From Thiobacillus sp. UBA2186 (GTDB taxonomy: Bacteria > Pseudomonadota > Gammaproteobacteria > Burkholderiales > Thiobacillaceae): a stretch of DNA of 10,136 nucleotides. The stretch lies in assembly GCA_002327405.1 (NCBI GenBank), contig DCVO01000086.1:1-10136 (forward strand). Direction: 5' to 3'. Below, one piece after another: positions 1 to 7,900 of the stretch. Numbering within the stretch: the first letter of the stretch is position 1; the number at the start of each line of letters is the position of its first letter. The notes under the pieces are model-generated. The model ran no database searches. It saw only the letters and a program-made list of their open reading frames with translations, and was not told the DNA's origin. The translations under genes were made by a program, and so were the position numbers.

Positions 1-1482
1 GTAGCGCTCGGCGTTCTTCAGCGTCTGGCGGCGGCGGTAGTCGTCGGGGATTTTCTCGACGTGCGCGTGGGTGACTTCGATGTAGAAGCCATGCACCTTG
101 TTGTATTCGACTTTCAGGCTGGGAATGCCGGTGCGCTCGCGCTCGCGCGCCTCCAGGTCGAGCAGGAAGGCGCCGGCGTTTTCGGTCAGCGCGCGCAGTT
201 CGTCGAGTTCGGCATCGAGGCCGTCGGCGATGACGCCGCCTTCGCGCAGCACCGCAGCGGGTTCTTGCCGGACGGCGCGGGCGAGCAGGCCGTGCAGTTC
301 CGGCAACGGCGTGCAGGCTTTCTTGATTGCCGTGAGCGCGGGCGAATCCAGCCCCAGTTGCACCTGAATTTCAGGCAGCAGCGCGAGGGTGTCGCGCATG
401 GCTGAAAGATCGCGCGGGCGCGCCGTGCGCAAGGCGCAGCGTCCGGCGATGCGTTCGAGGTCGGCGCAGGATTTCAGCAGCGCGGTGAGCGAGGATCGCA
501 GCGGTGCGTCCTCGGACAGCGCGCGGATGGCCTCGACGCGCAGGCCGAGAATATTGCGGTCGCACAACGGATGGTGCAGCCAGTGGCGAAAAAGCCGCGC
601 ACCCATGGCAGTGACGGTGGCGTCGATGGCGGAGAGCAGGGTGGGGGACGGCTCGCCGCGCAGGGTTTCGGTCAATTCCAGGTTGCGACGGGTGGCGGCA
701 TCCAGGCGCACGAATTCGTCGCTGCGCTCGACGTGCAGACCCTGCAGATGCGGCAATGCGCTCCTCTGGGTCTGCTTGACGTAGTCGAGCAGGGCGCCCG
801 CGGCGGCCACGGCCTGCGGCAGGTCTTCCACGCCGAAGGCGGCAAGGTCGCGGCTGCCGAACTGTTTGGCGAGATCCTGCTCTGCGCGCGCGTTGTCGAA
901 CTGCCAGGACGCGAGCTTTTTCTGCGGGCCATTGAAATCGATTGCCAGGCTTTCCGGCAGCAGGCACTCGGCGGGTTTGAGACGAGCGAGCAGGGCGGGA
1001 AGTTCGCTGGGGGCAAGTTGTGCCACCGTCATGCGCCCGGCGGCGAGGTTGATCCAGGCTGCACCCACGCTGTTTTTTTCTTGCGCCAGCGCCAGCAGCA
1101 GGGTGTCGCGGTGCTCGTCCATGAGCGAAGCGTCGGTCAGCGTGCCCGGCGTGATGATGCGGGTGACCTGGCGCTCGACCGGGCCCTTGGAGGTGGCGGG
1201 GTCGCCGACCTGTTCGCACACCACCACCGATTCGCCCAGCTTCAGCAGCTTGGCCAGGTACTGCTCGGCGGCGTGGTAGGGCACGCCCGCCATCTTGATC
1301 GGCTCACCCGCCGACTGGCCACGCGTGGTCAGGGTGATGCCAAGGAGCCGCGCGGCCTTGACCGCGTCGTCGAAGAACAGCTCGTAGAAATCCCCCATGC
1401 GGTAGAACACCAGCATGTCGGGATACTGGCTCTTGATGCCCAGGTACTGGGCCATCATGGGAGTGTGTTTGGCGGGTTCCAC
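1..1482 (-). CDS. mutS: DNA mismatch repair protein MutS (3' end outside window)
   Basis: MutS is the cytoplasmic ATPase that binds base mismatches and small loops and recruits MutL. Translating the minus strand gives 494 codons without a stop, running off the window at position 1, so the C-terminal ATPase half is not seen. The mismatch-recognition domain is clear: MGDFYELFFDDA carries the Phe-x-Glu reader motif (F32 and E34 with this start), followed by GEPIKMAGVPYHAAEQYL. Connector and lever sequences follow (RLFRHWLHHPLCDRN), and the visible part ends in the clamp at YNKVHGFYIEVTH and RRRQTLKNAERY. I saw no frameshift in the stretches I translated. The start is uncertain. GTG at 1480-1482 gives VEPAKHTPMMAQYL, matching the usual MutS N-terminus; the alternatives are the two ATGs at 1456-1458 and 1453-1455. 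I found no ATG or GTG in frame for some distance upstream of the GTG, and no strong ribosome binding site. It is divergent from fic. Confidence 0.96.
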   Translation of the reverse strand, partial: MEPAKHTPMMAQYLGIKSQYPDMLVFYRMGDFYELFFDDAVKAARLLGITLTTRGQSAGEPIKMAGVPYHAAEQYLAKLLKLGESVVVCEQVGDPATSKGPVERQVTRIITPGTLTDASLMDEHRDTLLLALAQEKNSVGAAWINLAAGRMTVAQLAPSELPALLARLKPAECLLPESLAIDFNGPQKKLASWQFDNARAEQDLAKQFGSRDLAAFGVEDLPQAVAAAGALLDYVKQTQRSALPHLQGLHVERSDEFVRLDAATRRNLELTETLRGEPSPTLLSAIDATVTAMGARLFRHWLHHPLCDRNILGLRVEAIRALSEDAPLRSSLTALLKSCADLERIAGRCALRTARPRDLSAMRDTLALLPEIQVQLGLDSPALTAIKKACTPLPELHGLLARAVRQEPAAVLREGGVIADGLDAELDELRALTENAGAFLLDLEARERERTGIPSLKVEYNKVHGFYIEVTHAHVEKIPDDYRRRQTLKNAERY

Positions 1483-1627
1483 TTCTATGGGGTTCTTATG
1501 GGCGTCTGCGCGCCGTTTGTGACACGTGGATTTTACTACGTGGTTGGCAACCGGCCTTATCCCACGGTATGGACGAAAGTCCGGTCGATTCTTGCCCCTG
1601 AATGTCGTCGGCAACGAAATGTTCTGG

Positions 1628-1665
1628 AAACGTGTCGCCGTTTTTTCGAAAATGGCGACACGTTT
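1628..1665. repeat. Perfect 12-bp inverted repeat with 14-bp spacer
   Basis: The left arm AAACGTGTCGCC (1628-1639) is exactly complementary to the right arm GGCGACACGTTT (1654-1665). The 14-bp spacer itself contains the palindrome TTTTCGAAAA. As RNA it would form a strong hairpin followed by a short T run, which resembles a terminator. However, it lies between two divergent genes, where no transcript is expected to end. It could instead be a protein-binding palindrome, a remnant of a mobile-element end or recombination site, or a terminator brought in with the cassette that blocks read-through. I found no second copy of the arms as a pair elsewhere in the window. Confidence 0.75.
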
Positions 1666-1712
1666 TGCCGAGGTTCATCGCCCAGCCATGCCCTTGCTTG
1701 TGTGATTTGTCT

Positions 1713-1786
1713 AATGGGGTGATTTTTCAATAAATGGGGTAACGTGTTGCGAGAATACCCTGATTATGGGTAGGATTACCCCATTT
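1713..1786. promoter_or_regulatory. Putative operator: repeated AATGGGGT / ACCCCATT elements
   Basis: AATGGGGT occurs at 1713-1720 and again at 1733-1740, exactly 20 bp apart, about two helical turns and so on the same DNA face. Its complement ACCCCATT occurs at 1778-1785. The last two extend into a perfect 11-bp inverted repeat, AAATGGGGTAA (1732-1742) and TTACCCCATTT (1776-1786), separated by 33 bp. A smaller inverted pair, TACCC (1756-1760) and GGGTA (1768-1772), sits between these arms. The arrangement ends 17 bp before the fic start codon and brackets a plausible promoter, as expected for an operator that could loop or be bound cooperatively. A natural candidate binder is the C-terminal winged-helix-like region of the Fic protein, but that is inference. 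Confidence 0.5.
1747..1776 (+). promoter_or_regulatory. Candidate sigma70-type promoter for fic-jetABCD
   Basis: TTGCGA at 1747-1752 (4 of 6 matches to TTGACA) is followed after 18 bp by TAGGAT at 1771-1776 (4 of 6 matches to TATAAT). The site lies between the arms of the 11-bp inverted repeat, which supports regulated initiation. The match is modest and the start site is unproven, so other promoter placements in this AT-richer stretch remain possible. Confidence 0.3.
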
Positions 1787-1795
1787 CCGGACATT

Positions 1796-1799
1796 GGAG
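1796..1799 (+). promoter_or_regulatory. Ribosome binding site of fic
   Basis: GGAG sits 4 nt before the ATG at 1804. The spacing is slightly short but usable, and it supports this start for the first gene of the operon. Confidence 0.5.
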
Positions 1800-1803
1800 C
1801 CCT

Positions 1804-2847
1804 ATGCACTCCTTGACCCCCGAATTCCTGGCGAAGCTTCGCTACGATGGCCTGCAGATCGCGACTATGCGCTCTCTGGGCGAATATCGCGGCAAGCAGG
1901 CTTTGTACTTTGCCCAGTCGCCGGAAGTGTTGAGCGATCTGCAGCAGATTGCCGTCGTCGAATCGACGGAATCCTCCAACCGGCTGGAAGGGGTGGTGGT
2001 GCCCAAGGACCGCCTCAAATCCCTGGTGATCAAGCATGTCACACCAAAGAGCCGGTCGGAGCAGGAAGTGGCCGGCTATCGCGATGCCCTGGCGCTCATA
2101 CACGAATCCGCCGAAAACATGCCGTTCTCCGAAGGCGTGATCCAGCAACTGCACACTACGCTCTACCGCTACATGCCCCAGGCAGGCGGGCAGTGGAAAA
2201 CCACCAATAACGACATCGTCGAAAAACATCCGGACGGTACCGTGCGCGTGCGCTTCCGGCCGGTGCCGGCGCACTTGACGCCCATGGCCATGGCCGATCT
2301 CGTCGCCCTGTACCGCAACGCCAGCGACCGGCATCTGGCCGATCCTCTGGTGCTCATCCCGCTCGCGGTGCTGGACTTTCTCTGCATCCATCCCTTTCCC
2401 GACGGCAACGGGCGGGTGGCTCGCCTGCTGACCCTGCTGCTGTTGTATCAATTCGACTACGCCGTCGGCCGATACATCAGCCTGGAGCGCATCTTCGAGG
2501 AAACCAAGGAAAGCTACTACGAAACCCTGGAAACCAGTTCGCAAGGCTGGCACGAGGGTCGGCACGACGTGCGGCCCTGGCTCGATTACTTCTGGGGCGC
2601 GCTGCTGCGCGCCTACCGTGAGTTCGAGGACCGCGTTGGCGCCATCGAGCGCGGGCGCGGCGCCAAGGGCGACCGCGTGCGTGCCGAAGTGCTCAAGTGC
2701 ACGCTGCCGTTTTCCATTTCCGATATCGAACAGGCCTGTCCCGGCGTCAGCCGGGATACGGTAAGACTGGTACTACGGGCGATGAAGGCAGAAGGCCTGA
2801 TCGCGCCGACCGGCAAGGGGCGGGGGGCGAAGTGGCGGAAGATGTAA
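1804..2847 (+). CDS. Fic-family protein AMPylase with C-terminal winged-helix-like region
   Basis: Fic proteins usually transfer AMP from ATP to a hydroxyl side chain of a target protein. This 347-residue protein has the full catalytic motif HPFPDGNGR at residues 196-204, with catalytic His196 and the phosphate-binding GNGR. A [S/T]xxxE[G/N] inhibitory motif, SNRLEG, sits at 58-63, so Glu62 should block ATP binding. N-terminal placement of this motif marks a class II, self-inhibited Fic. The C-terminus (about 285-347) reads like a winged helix-turn-helix (FSISDIEQACPGVSRDTVRL, then MKAEGLIAPTGKGRGAKW). This architecture matches the COG3177 type. The stop codon overlaps the jetA start by one base (TAATG), so the gene is translationally coupled to the Wadjet genes. 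The target is unknown. Candidates are a host protein, a Jet subunit, or none if its main role is DNA-binding autoregulation. The Fic call is firm; the link to Wadjet function is inferred from position. Confidence 0.93.
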   Translation: MHSLTPEFLAKLRYDGLQIATMRSLGEYRGKQALYFAQSPEVLSDLQQIAVVESTESSNRLEGVVVPKDRLKSLVIKHVTPKSRSEQEVAGYRDALALIHESAENMPFSEGVIQQLHTTLYRYMPQAGGQWKTTNNDIVEKHPDGTVRVRFRPVPAHLTPMAMADLVALYRNASDRHLADPLVLIPLAVLDFLCIHPFPDGNGRVARLLTLLLLYQFDYAVGRYISLERIFEETKESYYETLETSSQGWHEGRHDVRPWLDYFWGALLRAYREFEDRVGAIERGRGAKGDRVRAEVLKCTLPFSISDIEQACPGVSRDTVRLVLRAMKAEGLIAPTGKGRGAKWRKM

Positions 2848-4301
2848 TGAAACTTGACTTCAGCACGCTTGAAACTCTGCGTGCCCGCCATCCGGCATGG
2901 CGATTATTGCGTTCGGATCACGCACCACTGGTGGCGAGCTTCCTGTATCGCGTGTTCGTGGCCCCAAATGTTCGGGTGATGGCGGCTGCCGATCTGGCAG
3001 AGGCCCTGGAGGACGAGTTGTACGGGCTGCGCCAGACCTTGGGCGATGAGGCCTTTCCGAAGGATGCTATCGACTACCTGAACGACTGGGCAAGTCCCGA
3101 CAAAGCGTGGCTGCGCAAGTTCTATCGTCAGGGGACGGATGAGCCGCAGTTCGATCTGACACCGGCGACCGAAAAGGCCCTCGCGTGGCTCGGCACGCTG
3201 ACCGAGCGCAGTTTCGTCGGGACGGAATCGCGCCTGCTCACTTTGTTCGATCTGCTCCGGCAGATGAGCGAGGGCAGCGAATCCGACCCAGCCAAGCGCA
3301 TCGCCGAACTCCAGCGGCGCCGTGACGAGATCGATGCCGAGATCGAGCGTGTCCTGCTGGGCGATGTGCCGCTGCTGGACAACACGTCACTCAAGGATCG
3401 CTTTCAGCAATTCATGCAGTTAGCACGGGAACTATTGACCGACTTCCGCGAAGTGGAGCACAACTTCCGGCTGCTCGACCGGCGGGTGCGTGAGCGCATC
3501 GCCCTTTGGGAAGGCAGCAAAGGGGCGCTGCTGGAGGAAATCATGGGTGAGCGAGATGCGATTGCCGATTCCGACCAGGGAAAGAGCTTCCGGGCGTTCT
3601 GGGATTTCCTGATGTCCAGCAGCCGGCAGGAAGAATTGACCAAACTGCTCTCGCACGTGCTCTCATTGCCAGCAGTCGCAGACCTGAAGCCGGATGACCG
3701 CACGCGGCGGGTGCATTATGACTGGCTGGAAGCCGGCGAGCATACCCAGCGCACGGTGGCGCAGCTTTCACAGCAGCTCCGGCGTTTTCTTGACGATCAA
3801 GCCTGGTTGGAAAACCGCCGCATCATGGACATCCTGCACGGCATCGAGAGCAAGGCGCTGGCCGTGCGCGATTCACCGCCACAGGACATGGTGATGGAGA
3901 TGGTCGAGTCTAGCGCTGATATTGAACTGGCAATGGAGCGCCCCTTGTTCACCCCCGCCATCAAGCCGGTGATCGCCGACTTGGCCTTGCAGGCAGGTGA
4001 TGAAGATATCGATCCTTCGGCACTGTTCGATCAGGTAGTCGTAGACAAGGCCCGGCTTACCCGCCATATCCGACATGCTCTACAGGACAAAGCTCAAATC
4101 ACCCTGAGCGAGCTGGTAACTACCCAGCCATTGCAACAGGGGCTGGCCGAGTTGGTGGCCTACCTGCAGTTGGGCGCCGAGACGTTCAGCACCGTGGTGG
4201 ATGAAGGCACGTTGGACCCGATTCGCTGGCAGGCCGTGGCACTGGATGGTGTGGAACTGACCCGAAGCGCGCGGCTGCCACGAGTCATTTTCCTGCGCTG
4301 A
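2847..4301 (+). CDS. jetA: Wadjet protein JetA (DUF3375, kleisin-like / MksF-like)
   Basis: JetA is the kleisin-like subunit that bridges the heads of the SMC ATPase JetC in the Wadjet complex. The 484-residue protein matches the DUF3375 family in length and character. Its N-terminal helical region begins LDFSTLETLRARHPAWRLLR and contains SFLYRVFV. A charged helical segment (about 150-175, RIAELQRRRDEIDAEIERVL) follows, then a long helical middle including RRFLDDQAWLENRRIMDIL. The C-terminal part (from about 365) fits a winged-helix head-binding domain. The start at 2847 is chosen because it overlaps the fic stop, is preceded by GGAAG at 2837-2841 and gives the family N-terminus. An upstream in-frame ATG at 2697 would add 50 residues read from fic in another frame and is rejected. 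jetB follows after 25 nt. The assignment rests on sequence character plus the unmistakable order of the next three genes. Confidence 0.93.
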   Translation: MKLDFSTLETLRARHPAWRLLRSDHAPLVASFLYRVFVAPNVRVMAAADLAEALEDELYGLRQTLGDEAFPKDAIDYLNDWASPDKAWLRKFYRQGTDEPQFDLTPATEKALAWLGTLTERSFVGTESRLLTLFDLLRQMSEGSESDPAKRIAELQRRRDEIDAEIERVLLGDVPLLDNTSLKDRFQQFMQLARELLTDFREVEHNFRLLDRRVRERIALWEGSKGALLEEIMGERDAIADSDQGKSFRAFWDFLMSSSRQEELTKLLSHVLSLPAVADLKPDDRTRRVHYDWLEAGEHTQRTVAQLSQQLRRFLDDQAWLENRRIMDILHGIESKALAVRDSPPQDMVMEMVESSADIELAMERPLFTPAIKPVIADLALQAGDEDIDPSALFDQVVVDKARLTRHIRHALQDKAQITLSELVTTQPLQQGLAELVAYLQLGAETFSTVVDEGTLDPIRWQAVALDGVELTRSARLPRVIFLR

Positions 4302-4326
4302 CGAAGAACGAATACGGAGACGAGGG

Positions 4327-4992
4327 ATGGAAGAACAACCGTCGAGAACAGAGATCACGTCGATGCCCGCTGCAGATTTATCGTCGCTGCTCATCGGCTT
4401 GCTTAAGAACGTACTGTACCGCGAGGGCGATGAGCGACTGTGGGCGGCACTGCTGAATCTGCAAGCGCGGGTGCGTGACTACGTGGCAACGCTCAACCTC
4501 GAACTGGTGCTGGACGAGGCGGAAGGCTATGCCTTTCTCAAGAGCCGCCCGGAACCCGCAGATGACGATCCGGCGCCACGCCTGCCCCGGTTGGTCGCGC
4601 GCAGACCCTTATCCTTCCCGGTAAGTTTGTTGCTGGCCCTGTTGCGCAAGAAGCTGGCCGAGTTCGACGCCGGCGGGGGCGATACGCGGCTGGTGCTCAG
4701 CCGGGATGACATCGTGGAGCTGGTGCGGGTCTTTCTGCCTGAAGGCCCCAATGAGGCCAGGCTGATCGATCAGATCGAATCCACGATCAACAAGGTGGTC
4801 GAACTGGGCTTTCTGCATAAGCTCAAGCCCACAGGTGGCAGTACGCTGGGTCCGGCCAGCTATGAGGTGCGGCGCATCCTGAAGGCCTTTGTCGATGCGC
4901 AATGGCTGGCCGAGTTTGATGCGCGGCTCGCCAACTATCAGACGCAGTTGGCGGGTGTGAGGTCATCCAGGGAGGGGCAGGGCAATGAATGA
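4327..4992 (+). CDS. jetB: Wadjet protein JetB (DUF4194, KITE/MksE-like)
   Basis: JetB is the small accessory subunit that binds the kleisin JetA and helps shape the DNA-binding surface of the SMC complex. At 221 residues it has the usual DUF4194 size. A helical N-terminal segment (about 15-60: LSSLLIGLLKNVLYREGDER, then LWAALLNLQARVRDYVATL) is followed by YAFLKSRP. A second winged-helix-like part follows (about 95-205: FPVSLLLALLRKKLAEFD, then LVRVFLPEGPNEARLIDQIE, then YEVRRILKAFVDAQWLAEF). The start at 4327 is preceded by GGAG at 4316-4319 (7 nt spacing). A later ATG at 4363 would trim 12 residues and lacks such a site. The gene overlaps jetC by 8 nt, so the two are probably translated together. 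Confidence 0.93.
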   Translation: MEEQPSRTEITSMPAADLSSLLIGLLKNVLYREGDERLWAALLNLQARVRDYVATLNLELVLDEAEGYAFLKSRPEPADDDPAPRLPRLVARRPLSFPVSLLLALLRKKLAEFDAGGGDTRLVLSRDDIVELVRVFLPEGPNEARLIDQIESTINKVVELGFLHKLKPTGGSTLGPASYEVRRILKAFVDAQWLAEFDARLANYQTQLAGVRSSREGQGNE

Positions 4993-7900
4993 GCCGCAAT
5001 CCCTGGGCCTGGATTTTGCGGCGGACGACACGCTGTCCGGCTTTCGCCTGACCCGGCTGGAGGTATTCAACTGGGGCACATTCGATAGTCGGGTATGGAC
5101 GCTGCAACTGGATGGCAAGAACGGTTTGCTCACCGGCGACATCGGCTCGGGCAAATCGACCCTGGTGGATGCCCTCACCACCCTGCTGGTGCCTGCGCAT
5201 CGCATCGCCTACAATAAGGCGGCCGGCGCGGATAGCAGGGAGCGGACCCTGCGATCCTATGTGCTGGGGCACTACAAGTCCGAGCGCAACGAGGTCACGG
5301 GGGCAGCCAAGCCGGTTTCCTTGCGCGACCACAACAACTACTCGGTCATCCTCGGCGTGTTCCACAATGCGGGATACGACCAGACTGTGAGTCTCGCTCA
5401 GGTGTTCTGGATGAAGGAAGCCCAGGGGCAACCGGCGCGTTTTTTCCTGGGGGCGGAACGCGCGTTGTCGATTGCATCCGATTTCGCCAACTTCGGGTCG
5501 GACATCACACAGTTGCGCAAGAAGCTGCGCGGCACGGGCGTGGAACTGCACGACAGTTTCCCGCCCTATGCCGCCTGGTTTCGCCGCCGTTTCGGGATCG
5601 AGAACGATCAGGCATTGGATTTGTTCCATCAGACCGTATCGATGAAATCGGTAGGCAATCTCACCGACTTCGTGCGCACCCACATGCTGGAGCCCTTTGA
5701 GGTGGTGCCGCGTATCCAGGCGCTGATTGGTCACTTCGACGACCTTAATCGCGCCCATCAGGCGGTCCTCAAGGCACAGCAGCAAGTGGAGTGGCTGACG
5801 CCCCTGGTAGCCGATTGCGCCCGACACAGTGTGCTGGTGGCTGAGGTTGAGTCCTTGCGCCGTTGCCGAGAGAGCCTACGTGCCCATTTTGCCGGACTGA
5901 AGCTGGGCCTGCTCGACAAACGATTGGGCCAGTTGGCCGAGGAATGGGGTCGCGTGGATGGGCAGGTGCAGCGGCTCGATGCCGCCCATGAGGAGCAAGG
6001 CCGCCAGGTCGATGAACTGAAGCAGGCAATCAACGACAATGGTGGAGATCGCCTGGAGCGACTCGCTGCCGACATTCGCAAGAAAGAACAGTTGCGGGAT
6101 ATGCGCAAGGCCAAGGCCGTGCGCTACGGAGAGTTGGCCGCTGTGTTGGGTGAGCGGGTGGCATCGGACGCGTCGGCCTTCGCTGCCCAGCGTGGGCAGT
6201 TCAAGGTCTGGCGTGAAGAAGTGCGTAACCGCGATGCCGATCTGCAAAATGCTCTTACCGAGCACAGCGTGACACTGCGCCAAGGCAAGCAGGAACACGA
6301 GCAGCTATCGGCGGAAATCGACAGCCTCAAGCGCCGTCGCAGCAACATCGATGACCAGCAGATCCAGATCCGCGCCGCGCTGGGCGCGGCATTGGGCCTA
6401 AACGTCGACGACATGCCATTCGCGGGCGAATTGATCCAGGTGCGCGACGATGAGCGCGAATGGGAGGGGGCTGCCGAACGTCTGCTTCGCGGTTTCGGCC
6501 TGGCGCTGTTGGTGCCCGATGCGCACTACAAGACTGTGGCGGAATGGGTGGATGGCAGCCATCTGCGTGGCCGTCTGGTGTACTTCCATGTGCGGGCGCG
6601 CAAGACCGGCGAACTACCCGATCCGCACCGCGATTCCCTGGTCCGCAAGCTGGCCATCAAACCCGACTCGCCGCATTACGACTGGTTGGAGCGCGAGCTC
6701 GCGTACCGCTTCGATGTAGCCTGCTGCGCCACGCAAGAGCAATTCCGGCGTGAGACGCGCGCCATCACGCGTGCCGGCCAGATCAAGGATCCCACGGGCA
6801 GGCATGAGAAGGATGACCGGCACCGTATCGACGACCGTAGCCGCTACGTGCTCGGTTGGAGCAACAGTGCCAAGATTGCCGCGCTGGAAGACAAACGCCG
6901 GCAGCTTGAAACACGGCTGGGGGCGGTAGGAAGCCAGATCGGCGGCATTCAGAAAGAGCGCGAAGGACTCACGAGGCGGCTCGATGCGCTAACCCGCCTT
7001 GAGGAGTTCTCCTCTTTCGATGAGCTTGATTGGGCCTGTGTCGCCACGGAGATTGCCGCGTTGGGGGATGAGCGAGCCCGGCTGGAGTCGGCTTCAGACG
7101 TGCTCAAGCAACTGAATGAGCGCCTGCGCGAGTTGCTAAAGGCGCAGAAGGAAACGGAAGCCGAGTTGCAGAGCGCACGCGATAAGCGTGCAAAGATTGA
7201 GCAACGCTGCACAGACGCCCAAGACCTGCACCAGCAAACCGAGGCGCTGCTCCTAGGGGCAGTCGTGGATGAAGCACAGTCGACAACGCTGGAAACGATG
7301 CGCGCCGAAGCATTGGGTGAGCATCAACTGACGGTTGAATCCTGCGACAACCGCGAGCAGGACGTGCGCACCTGGTTGCAGGCGCGGATCGACGCCGAAG
7401 ACCTGAAGCTCAAGCGTCTGGCCGAGAAGATCATCAAGGGCATGGCCTCCTTCAAGGAGGCATTCAAGCTCGAAACGGCCGAAATGGACGCCAGCCTCGA
7501 AGCGGCCTTCGAATACGAAAATCTGTTGAATCAACTGAACCGCGACGATTTGCCACGCTTTGTCGCCCGCTTCAAGGAGCTGCTCAACGTCAACACGATC
7601 AACGAGATCGCCAATTTCAACGCCCAGCTGGCGCGCGAGCGCGAGACCATCAAGGAACGCATCGCGCACATCAACAAGTCTCTGGGCGAGATCGACTACA
7701 ACCCCGGGCGCTATATCGTGCTGGAATCGCAAGCCAGCCCGGATGCAGAGATTCGGGATTTCCAGCAGGAACTGCGCGCTTGCACCGAGGGCGCAGTCAC
7801 AGGCTCTGACGACGCCCTGTATTCCGAAGCCAAGTTCCTGCAGGTCAAGGCCATCATCGACCGCTTTCGGGGGAGAGAGGGGCTCTCGGATCAGGATCGA

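Larger units (their letters stand above)
1483..1803. promoter_or_regulatory. Divergent intergenic region between mutS and fic
   Basis: This 321 bp stretch has no convincing gene. It must carry the mutS promoter (minus strand) and probably the promoter of the fic-jetABCD operon (plus strand). It is visibly less GC-rich than the flanking genes. The mutS-proximal half shows no clear promoter to me. The middle holds a perfect 12-bp-arm inverted repeat (1628-1665). The fic-proximal third holds repeated AATGGGGT-type elements in both orientations. A 60-codon minus-strand reading frame at 1496-1678 crosses the inverted repeat; it has no recognisable domain and I do not call it a gene. Confidence 0.7.

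Noticed and set aside
371..1219. Long minus-strand open frame of 282 codons, and plus-strand frame 571-1722
   Set aside because: Both overlap the mutS coding frame, which is recognisable throughout; their translations are low-complexity Arg/Ala/Gly-rich shadows typical of high-GC DNA.
1542..1552. Small palindrome GGTTGGCAACC upstream of mutS
   Set aside because: Five-base arms with a one-base centre cannot form a hairpin and are too short to claim as an operator without conservation data.
1496..1678. 60-codon minus-strand frame upstream of mutS
   Set aside because: It crosses the inverted repeat, has no recognisable domain and lies in the expected mutS promoter region.
1711..2565. 284-codon minus-strand frame opposite fic
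   Set aside because: It is antisense to an intact Fic gene and resembles no known family; it also runs through the putative operator.
2697..2846. Possible 50-residue N-terminal extension of JetA
   Set aside because: This stretch encodes the Fic C-terminus in another frame; the start at 2847 overlaps the fic stop and has a nearby ribosome binding site.
4823..5827. 334-codon minus-strand frame opposite jetB/jetC
   Set aside because: It covers the Walker A region of jetC in antisense and shows no coherent protein family features.
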